The notes under the pieces are model-generated. The model searched no databases. It was not told the DNA's origin and saw only the letters and a list, made by a program, of their open reading frames with translations. Positions 35,120 to 49,952 of a stretch of 64,000 nucleotides of DNA are shown one piece after another. Numbering within the stretch: the stretch's first letter is position 1; every line of letters begins with the position of its first letter. Position numbers and translations under genes: made by a program. This stretch comes from Myripristis murdjan (lineage: Eukaryota > Chordata > Actinopteri > Holocentriformes > Holocentridae). Where the stretch lies: assembly GCF_902150065.1 (NCBI RefSeq), contig NC_043995.1, positions 7,215,001 to 7,279,000 of the forward strand. The letters are read 5' to 3'.

Positions 35120-35480
35120 ACCGATACGTCATTTGTACAGCAGCTTATTACGACCTGTAGTCATGTTTTAAAGTAAAGCGACCTCTAGTGGTCCTGTAAA
35201 GAATCACACTGTGGTGTAGCATTAAATGAGCGACAAAGTCCACATAAAATGGTTAATAGGGTGGTGGAAGGGTCAATTAACATGCCTTTCACTCAGTGTT
35301 TGTGTTTAGGTAGCTGATATTAGTGAACTCAACAATGGCCAATGTCATTTAACCGTAATCCTGACATTTTCCTAACCTTAACCATACAACAAACCTTTCC
35401 CTAACCTTAACAATAAACTTATTTATTTGTTTATTTTATTATTTTATTTCTATTTTTAGTGGCTAAAACTAAAACACCAT
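35120..35480. repeat. Repeat fragment related to 20050-20160, with CTAACCTTAAC-rich tail
   Basis: CAGCAGCTTATTACGACCTG and the following GTCATGTTTTAAAG, AGTGGTCCTGTAAA text match the stretch at 20050-20160. It continues into a TTTTCCTAACCTTAACCATA motif region also seen near 20770 and, inverted, at 48030-48150. It is an old interspersed repeat with no coding capacity. Confidence 0.55.
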
Positions 35481-35902
35481 ACACACATAGTGAGACAGCA
35501 GCATGAATGACATCACTCAATATGAGGTGAAAGTGTGCCAAGTTATTGGTCATTCACGCTGCCATCTCGCTATGTGTGTATTTACAATCTATGTATGACA
35601 TTTTCTGACTAACGAATATTTTGGTTACATCTTACATGAGCAAGCAAAGCAGCTAGGTTATGTGAAAGGCCACTAATCTGCGTTGTGTGGATTTTCTTGA
35701 CAACGGAGGAATTTTGTTCATACCCTGTTAAATGATTAGTGGATGGTAATTCCAGGACGGCAGTATCTTATGTTACTTTGTGTCGTGTAACTGGACAGTG
35801 TCCTGTAACTGGACAGCACTTGATTATGTATTTGTTTGTCTCTAAACACGTACATGAGGCAGTCCTCTTCCTGTTATTGCAGACCTCTTCATGCTCTGTA
35901 GA

Positions 35903-36599
35903 CAGTAGCGGTTTTAGGCACGGGCGAAGCGGGCAGCCGCCCGGGGCGGCATATTTTCATGTCACGTGGGGGGCGGCATGAGAGCAAAAAAAAAAAAAAA
36001 ATCATCCTAGCTGCAAAGTAGTTTTCTTTTACCGTATTCATCTGAATATAAGACAATATTTTTTCCATTGAAAATGCCCTGAAAAAACGCCCTCGTCTAA
36101 TATTGGGGTCTAAGCAAATACACATGTATTGTGCTTGCATATAAACCAGTAGGTAGGCTCGCCTTACCGGCGAATGGCCGCATTGCGCAGTCAATAATCA
36201 ACCATGTTGTCTGTGTCATTGTCCGTTGTGCTGCTGCAGCCGCGTATGAACAAAAGTTGATTTATAATGAGAGGATGGCAGTATGTGTGCGCCGCTCACC
36301 TGTCAGATCCGGCAGACCTGACCGGGTGGGCGCGGCATCAAGCCGGTGCCGCGGCCGGCCCGCCTGATGCCGGTGGCTTTTTTTATGCAAACAAGATTTT
36401 GTCCATATAAAAAGTATTTTTCCAAAAAAGGTATTTGTGCAGGTGTTGGCGCCCCTGCTCTGGGAGGGGCGCGTCTAGCCGCCAGAGGGGCACCGGTAGC
36501 GGCCGTTATCGCTTGGAAGTTCTCGCCGCGCGCGCTAGAACGGTAGGGCGCAAGGCAGTAATTTCGCCCAGGGCGGCAACATGGGCAGAACCGCCACTG
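35903..36599. mobile_element. hAT-type DNA transposon, non-autonomous, with 8 bp target duplication
   Basis: The ends CAGTAGCGGTTTTAGGCA and (reverse complement of right end) CAGTGGCGGTTCTGCCCA form imperfect terminal inverted repeats. They are flanked by an exact 8 bp duplication, TCTGTAGA, at 35895-35902 and 36600-36607, diagnostic of hAT transposition. The 697 bp element encodes no transposase. Its middle (36001-36442) is a separate repeat also found inverted at 33334-33840, so this copy is probably a nested insertion. A GC-rich right part (GGCGCCCCTGCTCTGGGAGG) follows. Confidence 0.88.
36001..36442 (+). repeat. Shared repeat segment, copy 2, inside the hAT element
   Basis: This is the reverse complement of 33334-33840. 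It starts near TCATCCTAGCTGCAAAG, continues ACCGTATTCATCTGAATATA and ends at GGTATTTGTGCAG. The ACCGTATTC...ATATAAGAC text is reminiscent of widespread vertebrate non-autonomous hAT repeats, but I could not define terminal repeats for it. Confidence 0.8.
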
Positions 36600-37335
36600 T
36601 CTGTAGACCAGTCATTTTGCAGGGAATCATATTCAAGGACATGTAGAATAAACTCAAAGCAGCAACACACAGAATAAACCAATTCTTGTGGTGATGGTCA
36701 CATTTCTCTACAGTCATTGTACTATGTTATCAGAATTAATTTTGTAATGACATATTTTGGTAATATTATACATGTAAGGGCTTTACTTTAGGTAGTCCTT
36801 CTGGATGTTTTATCCACTTCAGCTAGTAGAATGAAAGTTGCTATCAAAAATATTGGAGTAATTACTTGTCGGAGAGAATGTAATGCACGCTGTAACATCT
36901 TAAGCTTTAATTTACAGGAAAAGTAAAATTTACATCTAAAGGATTGTCAAGAATTGAGAGAACAATCTTCATGGTGATTGTGATTGGATCTGACTTAGTT
37001 TATTTGACATATCAAAAAAAATCTAGGCAGTATCAAACAAGTTGTGTGAACTTTTTAAAATGTTGGTCCATGTCTCCAGCATCAGAAGTATTGCTCAAAA
37101 AATACTCTCCTGTGATTATTACCCTTGACCGTGAACTGTGCATAACCTCATAACCTCAGTTCAATATAATAACAAGTGACCAGTAAGTAGTAAGTTGCAG
37201 TAAACAGACATGCACATACGTAAGAGGCAAATGCATTTGTATGCCAAATGCCAAAAAGCCAAATGGTGGGTAATTGGTTAATTTGTTTGGAATTTTCCAT
37301 CCTTCATCATGATGCTTTTCCTTTTGGAAAGCTGT

Positions 37336-37415
<80 letters not shown>

Positions 37416-37427
37416 ATGAGTGTGCAT

Positions 37428-37475
<48 letters not shown>

Positions 37476-37551
37476 ATGAGTGCGTGTTTGTGTGTGTGTG
37501 TGTGTGTGTGCGTGTGTGTGTGTGTGTGTGCATGAGTGCGTGTTTGTGTGC
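37336..37551. repeat. Long compound (GT)n microsatellite, about 215 bp
   Basis: A nearly pure GT tract is interrupted at semi-regular places by GCATGAGTG units (about 37415-37434, 37474-37484 and 37531-37540), forming a higher-order pattern. It produces several long but meaningless Cys-Val and Thr-His frames on both strands. It lies in intergenic DNA about 4 kb left of the NCOA7-like promoter. Confidence 0.95.
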
Positions 37552-38820
37552 ATGCTTTTACTGTGTCTGTGCGCCTTTCTCTACCCTGCAGAAAAGAAAG
37601 CATGCTGGCCAATACGGGTTTTTCCATGTTTGGTTGGAGGCATGCTGGGGCAGAGAGGATTTATAAGAATTGGAGGAGAGGTGAATCAACAATGGCTCTG
37701 CAACATGGGAAGCAACAACTCACTGCCAAGAAAATGACGGTTGAGACGGTTTAAGTGTGTGTGTGTGTGTCTGTGCATGTGCGTCTGTTTATGTGGTGAA
37801 CAAATGTACGTGGGTGTAGGCCTAGAGCTTCTGGGAAATGGTGTAAACTGTATCAATGACTGATGGTCTGTGTACATTTATATCCAGAAAGCAGAGTCCC
37901 CTTCACTTTTCTTGGACATGGTCCTCTGCAGTCACAGTTGAAAGAATGCCCCATATCTCCAGCAACAATATGGTCATTATCTCCAAACCACTCTGTCTCA
38001 CTATCTGTCTAACACAGAGAGAATCCGAAAGATTAAACACGATCTGATTCTATTCTGTTTCTTTGCTTATCTCAGGAATTGTCAAAGTGCGGCCCACAGG
38101 CCAATGGCGACCCTTGAAAACATTTCTGGTGGCCCATGTTGAGTTAAAGCTAGAGTGAAGATACTGGTATCATGAACCTAGACAACCTAAGAAATTCATC
38201 CAAAATGGGTTGTATGGGCACCCAGACATGCCCACCTTATGCTAATCCGTTGCAGCTGCGTGGGAAAAACTGCACCGTGAAGCTTTCACAACCTGCTTCA
38301 CATAGCACTTTGCTTTTAAGACTGGTAAAACTGCACCCCCTGGGCAAAACTGTCAATGCAGGACTGGGCTGTATAGCAAGAAGATATCTCATGAGTCGTC
38401 ATTAGGTGGTTAGTGAGCAACATTTACTTTCCTGCACCTCAAAGGTTGGAAACGATGTGCCTAATCTGCTAGCAAGAGCAAACACTTTATCATAAAACAC
38501 CTTTATGAACCGATCATAAAATGTACGACAAGTTCACGGGTGAAGAGCACACAGCTAACTTTAACAATTTGAAAGATGTTGAACTGCCCAGAAGTCAGTT
38601 TTCACAAATCTGTTTTAGCCTCATTAACTACATGTTGTGTTAATTTTATATGCTGCAAACCATTTCCAAATCATAAACTGAAGACGTGCACCTTTGTCAT
38701 TAAAATATCCACAAATGAACAGATGAGATTTTTTTTCTCCTCCAGAAAACACAACATACATTTCTCATAATGTATGTTGTGATTCACAGTTGGCATGACT
38801 TTTAATCTAGAATAGGTTAT

Positions 38821-38852
<32 letters not shown>

Positions 38853-39764
38853 GTTTGAGAGCCCCTGATTTGTTATCAAAAATCAGAACACTGTAATTAA
38901 GCATAATGTTTATATGCTTTAAAGGACTAGTGTTTTTTCATGCTGTAGCTCATTTACTACAGTTCTCATACACTTAACATTACTACCAGCCATTTTTGAA
39001 ATGTTTCATTCTGTAATGTTTGAGGGCATTTTCTTGCCCTCTAGTTAGCCATTTGTTTCCATTCAGCTCGAAACTTGCTTGAGATAATCCATCAACATCA
39101 ACATCCCATCTGGGCCTATTTTTGTCAAAGTTACTTCATCATTGCATAGTAATTCAGTTTAATGCCTGCACTGATGCAGGTAGGAAGCTCAGACATCAGG
39201 GAGTTCAAAGTAAAGTGCAAAATCAAGCCCAGAAGACACGCAAGCAAACATCAGCATTAGGAAAAGGATGATGTGGATTTGTTTTTTGATTTTGATTTTT
39301 TTTTTATTTTTTAGGTAGATGGTTAGTCTAGCCAACTATCTATCTTTTGAATCAGACCTTTTAATTTTAAGAATTGTAAAAAAAATAAAGTACATATTGA
39401 AAAAAAGAACAATTTAAATACTTTGAAAGATGGTCAGCAGAGAGATCATGTACATGTGCAGTGGAGTAAATGGGCTAAAACATGCACAAATACCTAGTAT
39501 GGACCTTTAAATACAACTGTTATTTGGTTTATGTTGACACTGAATGTTGAATTATTGTAATAGCTAAATAAGTTTTTATGCATATTATATTTTTTATAAT
39601 AAATGTATGTCTACTTTTAAAACACATTGTTTAAAACAGTAAATCAGAGACAAATAATTCATCATAAAAGTGATTTTTCAGTCTTGAACAGTTTCAGCTT
39701 GCTTGTGTGTGTGTGTGTGTGTGTGTGTAAGCAAACGTACTGACACATACACTCTGGTGGGCTG

Positions 39765-39806
<42 letters not shown>

Positions 39807-41459
39807 CGTGTATGCGTTTGTGTTGAAGTTTGTACATCTGTATATACAGTATGTGTGCCTGTGTATTGGTCTATCGATCCTGTCGGTGTGTCAGACTGGA
39901 CACTGTCTCAAATTGATTTCCTTAATCCTATATCTCTTGTGTAAGAACCTTATGGCCTCTGACTGACCTAAAGTCTCCCTGTGGTTATCTCCAAACCCGA
40001 AACCTGAACATGAACAAACTTGTGTTTCATGGCTGGGGCCAAAATCTTAAGTAATAATTTTGTAAAGTGGCCAAGCCTCTGTCTTGTACTGTCATTGTAA
40101 CTGTACACTGCAAAAAGTATCCGTGTAATTTAGTCATTTAGTCTCATATTTAGGGTTAAGATCTTGTTTGTCTTGAAACAAGTGAAAAAAAATAAATCAG
40201 TCAGTGGGATGAGATAATCCCACTGGTTTCCAGTGCTAATTGTTTCCAGGCTTTTCTCGAATACAGTGCCATTTGGGCTGATCTCCTCCATTCTGCCTTG
40301 TTTCAACAATTTATGCTTGTTCCCACAAACAAATCCTGAAAAACTTCATTGCAAACAGTAGGACTGTCATATCATACTGCAGATTTTTCCTATCAGCTCT
40401 GAATTTCCCATAAACTTCTCTTTGAATACCTTGAAAGTTTTAAAAACATTTCCCCCACATTGTATGACAGTGTCACGTCTATATTGTGTATGTGTTGGCT
40501 GCCACACCTCATCGAAGGTATGTTTTTCTTACGTTGAGAGAAACATTTCACACCCAAGATGTCATTGTTTTATGGCTGCATCATTCGATCACATAGAAAA
40601 TATCTACATGTCATATGCATCACTTCATACATATTTACCTGGAATTCAAGACATATTCGGTATCTTTGCAAAAACTGGGATCTCTGCTAGCATTTGAAGT
40701 AAAGTTCTGCACCCAGCAATGACAAACACACCTAAGGGTGCAGCAAAGTTGAAGAGGTTAAGATAAGATGTTAACACTGAATATCAGACTAAATGACATA
40801 TTAGCATGAAGATTTTTCACCGCGTAGCACCTTACTTACATGAGTAACTGGTAAAGGTTACATAACCGTGTTGTATCTACATCTTTAATTATTAGAATAT
40901 GCTTTATTCACTGATTTAACAACAATGCACGCAGGAGTGTGAAAGGGGTAATTCTGGAAACATATGTCATCATAAGTGAAAAACATTTCTCAAAGCAGCT
41001 CTCAGAAGATGAGTGTCTCAGGAGCACAGCATGCTCAAACAGTCTGCCTCTCTCTGTTTATTTTTGTTTATCAAGCCTAATCCTAATGACTCGAGATAGA
41101 TGAAACAGACAACTCTGTCATTCTGTTTGGGCATTAGTGTAGAGAGATAACACCTGAAGAAGCAACACCGGAAATTGATAAAGTCTGAATAGCTTGTACT
41201 GAAAATTGATCATGTATGAATAGTCAACACTGAAATCCAGGTTTGCTGCTCTGATTAAATCTTGAGATTTAGGCTTGAGCCTGAAACTGAGCCTGATAGA
41301 GCGGAGACTATGGAGATAGAGGCCTCCGATGGTAGAGGCAGACAGACAGAGAGAGAGGGAGAGAGAGAGAGAGAAATGGATGAGGTGAATAGAGCCTGCT
41401 GGGCAGACACACAGACAGACAGCAAAGACAGACAGGAAGACGCATAGAAAGACAGTCAT
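37552..41459. other. Intergenic DNA upstream of the NCOA7-like gene
   Basis: No exon chain is supported; I looked here for the LysM and GRAM exons of a long NCOA7 and saw none. It holds two (GT)n runs (39701-39728 and 39767-39800), a poly(A) at about 38828-38852, and text at 38078-38110 and 38850-38868 resembling the ends of an old hAT repeat without a matching target duplication. A purine-rich GAGA/GACA tract occupies about 41336-41435. Confidence 0.5.
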
Positions 41460-41717
41460 AGAGGCCGATAGATAGGCCCTTATCTTTCCAGCAAACCGCC
41501 TCGCACCGAGCCTCTACCTTGACACAGTAACTCTGTGAACTCCAGCCAAGCGCATGGACAGCAGGGACACACAGCAGGTCAAGTTAATGTGTCACCAGCT
41601 TTCTAGCACCATTGTGAAATCCTTGTTCGAATACGTGCAGGCCATGTTGAGCTGCTGCACACGCAGAAAGGGAGGGTTTACCACCAAAGGGGCTTATCTC
41701 AAAGATTGGGCCGTGGG

Positions 41718-41724
41718 TATAAAA
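41718..41724 (+). promoter_or_regulatory. TATA box of the NCOA7-like gene
   Basis: GGGTATAAAAGGCC is a near-consensus TATA box. It lies 145 nt upstream of the start codon and predicts initiation near 41748. Within the preceding 250 bp are CTTATCT and GCTTATCTC (GATA-type sites) and CAGGTCAAGTTAAT (nuclear-receptor/HNF1-like half sites). I saw no interferon-response element (GAAAnnGAAA). Confidence 0.8.
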
Positions 41725-41868
41725 GGCCGGTGATGGCAGAGACTCGGGGTGGACATGCTGCTGCAGCACTGAGCCTCCAAACCATCCATCCATCCGCCCT
41801 CTCTGCTCCCTCTCCTCCTCCGCTCTATCACCAGCCAGCGCCTCCTCTTCGTCTTCGTCCAACCAGCC

Positions 41869-45766
<3,898 letters not shown>

Positions 45767-47090
45767 GGAACAACCACTGAAAGATGAGGAAAAATTACAG
45801 AGTGAAGCGCAGTGTCCTGTCTGGAGATAGGCTTGTACTGTATGTGGCCTAGACTGGTTTACCCCCAGTTTTGAGCTGTCAAAACAGAAGTTATCAGCTG
45901 TGCACATGGCCCAGTCAAGCCCGCTCCAGCAGTTCTCAGGCTGGACTGTGCCCTCCAATACCAGTTTACTTGTGTTTGTGCTGGTCTGATCTGTGTTTTT
46001 CACCTGGTTCTACTCAAGGAGAAGTGGCTAGAGAGAAATGCTAAGATTCAGGGTTCTGCTGTATGCTGCTGTAAGCTTCCTGCTTTTCATCAGTGGCCCT
46101 GCACTAAGCTCAGTACAGCGCGTAACTGGCCTCAAAGCTTTAAGCCCTCCATCTCCTCCCCTCGGCTGTGGAGAGCATTATAATACAAAGTCCATATTAA
46201 CACTATTCACTGAACAGCATGCATCAACATCAGGAATTTTGAATGTGTGTATGTATATATAGATACAGATATATAGATATATAGATATATATATACATAT
46301 ATACATATATATTTTTCTTTTTGTTCTGATGGGCAACTACGTAGTTTTTGAAATGTGTGTGTGTGTACATGTGTCTGCGAGCATGTATGTTTGTGTGTGT
46401 GCCTTTTATTTGGTTTTACGGACCCAGGGTTCATGAAACATGCAAAGCACAAACAGTAAAGAGTAATAAAATTAAGACAGAAAGTCATTTAGAGCACAAA
46501 CCCTGGACTCTATTTTTTGAGTCTTGTCTTATAACATGTAGGTACATCCATCTGTGTTTGAAAGCTACACGTGCAGGTGAAGACCTAACCACTCAGGTTC
46601 AGAAATAAGTGTAACGACTTGCACTAGAAACAAGATGTTCTCTGTGATGTGTGACTGTACAGTTTGTGAAAAGAAGGGACCCCCAGCTCTTAACTGTGAC
46701 CTGTTTTCTGACACTGAAACATCTGCCCACTTAGTTGCATAGATGTGCAGATATTCTTATGGTGATTTTACCTTTGTTGTAATGTTTCTCATTTCCTTTT
46801 CTAAGTTGATAGAAAAGACTAAAAATGGAAAAATATTGTTCAATTGTTTTTCAATGTTGTTTCTCTGTCCCTTTTTACTATCTACATATTTAAATCTTTT
46901 TAAGAAAATGAATCTTGGAAAGCAATGCAGATATGTAGCATGTGTGTTTTTTTTTCTAATTGTTTGTCTGTGTTTGGTTTAAAGTCCTTATGTCTGTGTC
47001 TGAATATGTGCCATGGGGTGCTGGCACTGCCAAGGCCATTTAGTTGGTCATTAAAACCTTGTTCTTCCTGATGACAGTCTGAGTGAAATA
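45767..47090 (+). other. 3'UTR of the NCOA7-like gene with two candidate poly(A) signals
   Basis: No coding sequence follows the stop. AATAAA occurs at 46465-46470 and ATTAAA at 47050-47055, the latter followed by a T-rich element, so alternative 3' ends of about 0.7 and 1.3 kb are plausible. An (ATAG/TATA)n-rich run lies at about 46250-46312. Confidence 0.5.
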
Positions 47091-47229
47091 TGCATATTCT
47101 TCATGATGAGAAGTCATGAGTTAATTCAGATGACATTTTAAGCAGTTTTATATTTTTATATTGAAAAAGACGTTTACCAAAACCAAAACAGGAGTAGACC
47201 ATAAATACAGGTTAAAAGTTGTTCAGTTT

Positions 47230-47382
47230 CTAGCTAACAACATCAGTGTTGTACTGATACATCACCTCGAGCAGTATATACTGAGAAAATATTATAAGGC
47301 CAGTAGACACAAATAAGAATAAGCAAAGCAATTCCAATGACAATTTTCCCATTTCATTATTCACATATGTAGAGGTAGACAT
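47230..47382 (-). CDS. Candidate 50-residue single-pass membrane microprotein
   Basis: On the minus strand a strong acceptor (long poly(T) then TTTACAG, ending 47409) precedes an exon whose first in-frame ATG is at 47382. The frame reads MSTSTYVNNEMGKLSLELL, then a hydrophobic run CLFLFVSTGLIIFSQYILL, then EVMYQYNTDVVS and a stop: 50 residues with a short polar N-tail, one membrane segment and a short polar end. The size resembles phospholamban/sarcolipin-class regulators, but I cannot establish homology. The Kozak context (TTTCATGT) is weak and no AATAAA follows closely. A second acceptor-like site (TTTTTCAG) lies at about 47517. It may equally be the last exon of a longer protein, or non-coding. 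Confidence 0.25.
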   Translation of the reverse strand: MSTSTYVNNEMGKLSLELLCLFLFVSTGLIIFSQYILLEVMYQYNTDVVS

Positions 47383-47699
47383 GAAATAATTTCTTGTGTA
47401 CTCAAATGCTGTAAAAAAAAAAAAAACATCAGCAGTGAGTTGACATATTGTATTAACAGAAACCTCTTGTCTCTCAGACCAAAGTTTGTGGCACCTTTCT
47501 TGCAACCTCTGGCATCTGAAAAATGAACAACAGACTGTTTGAATCAATCCCCTCTGAACAGTGAAAGCACAGATCAGCACAGAAAATCCAGACTTGGTCA
47601 CAGTGCAAAAACAGCCATGAGTAATGGCCTTTAACAGCGTGTGTTTAACAGTGTGTGTTTCAGTGTGACTCGGGAATCTGTCAAACACAAAAGTTTTAT

Positions 47700-49232
47700 A
47701 TATTTATAATAGTAAAAAAAATGTTTCTACAAAGCATAGGTTTCAAAATGAATGTTTCTTCTCTTGTTAATATTTGTTGAGACCTTCCTTGAACAGGCTA
47801 TCAACACTAAGTGAGAATTTATTACTGCCATCAGTCTTAACAAGAACCTCTGGACCACCAGCACTATAAACAGTGCCAAACCATCAATGAATCATCACCA
47901 AATTTTACTCTTTGTGGTATCCAGTCATCTTTTGTCATTGAATACGAGAGTGTTTGATGACAACACGTGAACAAAAAGCTCAGTTTTGGTGTCATCATCA
48001 TTTGTTAGCCACCAAAAACACTTGATTGGGGTTAGGAAAAGGTCATGGTTAAGGTTAGGAAAATGTTTGTTGTTAAGGTTAGGAAAAGGTTTGTCATCAT
48101 GGTTAAGGTTAGGAAAATGTTTGTTGTCACGGTTAAGTTTGGAAAAGGTTGTGGTTAACATTATAAAGCGTTTACATTCCCTAATAACAGCTAGTGAGCA
48201 TTATTATTGACACAGGACTTGAACCCCAGTCAGCAGGAGTAAAGTCCTGTTGACTGTGCCGTGCCGTCCACCAGCCGACCTACATCCCAATATGGTGTTT
48301 GTCACTCATTTCATAATATGTCACGAAACTTGACAGCATGACATTTCAATATATCCTTGGTTTGTAGAAATATGAAATGCCAACATTTTTTCTTGGTGAC
48401 TGGGCTGCCACACCACACTGTTCCAAATGTTGTTGTCTGTACCTTCTCTTGTGCAAGCTTTCCAAAGAGCTTGTTGATATGGAGGTGGCAGCAAACAGCA
48501 AATCTGCAACTGCTCCAGACTTAAGGTTTTATTTTATTTTATATTTAGATACATATTCATCACCTGATTTTTGTAAGTCAACAACAGTGAGCGTCTTCTG
48601 ATTTGAAAGCTTAGTGGTTTTCCCCGTGGTGTGTGTGCAAAGGGATTTTACACATTGTGCAGTCTCTGTACATCACAGTGAAACAGGAAATGGTGAATCG
48701 AAACCAGTTAGAGTTTCTGGAAACTGAGATCAAGTACACAAATCAGATGAGAAAAGGTTCAGAAGTATATTATACAATATTACTCCTTTGGTCACAGAGG
48801 ATCATATGTTTTGTTTTGCTGGCAATGTTAATGCTGTTTTTACTAATATTATTACATATTACATATTATTACATACCATGTTTAGTTTGCCAACAGGCCA
48901 TGGGTGTTAAGGGTGGGTGGAACAAGTGGGAGGAAAAAAAAGTGGGAGTATGGGACATATGGGAGGGGGGCAGACCCCTTATTGCTGGAGGATGGTGGAA
49001 AAAAACAACAACATTTTATTAGAGGTAAAGTAGGTACATCTTCCAAATGGTGAGAAAATGTGTTAACTTTACATGTATTTGCTCATTTCCACACGGAAAT
49101 GAGCCATTATTTCTTGAGCAGACTTTACACAGTGGCTGAATATTTTGAATCAATCAATCAATCAATCAATCAATATCTGAGGCCATCTTTAATGTCTTTA
49201 AAGGTCAATTGATTTGGTTGACAGAGTTTTAA

Positions 49233-49277
<45 letters not shown>

Positions 49278-49680
49278 TTGCTCAACATCTGTTATATGAG
49301 TAAAAGATAGAGAAAAGATACTAACTAAATAAGTTGGTGGGGAAAAAAACTAAATCATCATCATCATCATCAGTGAAAGGCAACAAAGACAAATCATAGT
49401 CATTCATAAGAAAACATACTCTAAGTTGGATGTACCATAAAATAATAACTAATCAACTGATGACAATGAGTGGAGGCAAATCCAAAATAAAAGCTAATAA
49501 CAAAACATATACATATACACTAAATGTATGTACATAAATGTTCTGCCATAATCTGGAAGATGTATATGTCACTTGTGTGTGTGAATAAAATATTAGGGAC
49601 AGTCTGTCTTTCCATGAAGTGCACTGATGAGGTGATTCGCCATATTAAAACAAAGCCACGCACAAAGGATCAAAGGAAAT
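47700..49680. other. Intergenic DNA between the NCOA7-like gene and hint3
   Basis: Apart from the SINE-like repeat at 47990-48290, this holds (AATC)n at 49150-49171, (AT)n at about 49232-49274 and (ATC)n at about 49356-49372. No exons are supported; the frame at 48633-49022 lacks splice partners and recognisable motifs. Confidence 0.5.
47990..48290 (-). repeat. tRNA-related SINE-like repeat with GGTTAGGAAAA tandem units
   Basis: On the minus strand a tRNA-like head includes a B-box-like GGTTCAAGTCC (48225-48215). The plus-strand part 48030-48150 consists of about four imperfect units of GGTTAAGGTTAGGAAAAnG with TTTGTTGT spacers. This layout (gene-like B box plus GTTAGG-rich body) is typical of an abundant teleost repeat. 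Confidence 0.6.
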
Positions 49681-49952
49681 AGACAGCTTAGCTTTGACAC
49701 TGCCAGTGTGGATTGTCCTAAACGGCCTGTAGCTCAGTGTCAGGAGTCTGTCTGTGAAACATCCAGCATGGTGGACATCTGGTATGCTTCAGCTAACAGT
49801 CAGCTGGTAAAGTGAGCACAGCACGCTGGAGACAAATCGCCCTCTAGTGGCCACCGTCGCTTACTACAAGCTTCTGATTTCCCCCGGTGCTCGGTGAGCT
49901 CCTCGCTCGACTCAGCTGGTCTTCATTTTATTTGACAGTTCACGCCACAACA

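Noticed and set aside
37156-37666. Several overlapping 60-125 codon frames rich in Thr-His or Cys-Val
   Set aside because: They are six-frame translations of the GT microsatellite and have no codon structure or homology.
38078-38868. Possible hAT element between CAGGAATTGTCAAAG and CAGGGGCTCTCAAAC-type ends
   Set aside because: The inverted ends match only about 10 of 15 bases and the flanking 8-mers differ, so the pair may be two unrelated old fragments.
41584-41862. Minus-strand frame over the NCOA7-like promoter (acidic DEDEEEA start)
   Set aside because: It overlaps the TATA box and 5'UTR of the plus-strand gene and is explained by CT-rich 5'UTR DNA read backwards.
47230-47382. Identity of the 50-residue frame with sarcolipin or phospholamban
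   Set aside because: Only size, a single membrane segment and a loose MYQY/SYQY resemblance support it; the conserved phospholamban phosphorylation region is absent.
48030-48150. GGTTAGG-type units suggesting an interstitial telomeric repeat
   Set aside because: The units are GGTTAAGGTTAGGAAAA, not TTAGGG arrays, and they adjoin a tRNA-like B box, so a SINE-like repeat is the better reading.
49887-49952. Upstream in-frame ATG extending HINT3 by 22 residues
   Set aside because: The extension is hydrophobic and unlike HINT3 N-termini, and the downstream ATG has the better context.
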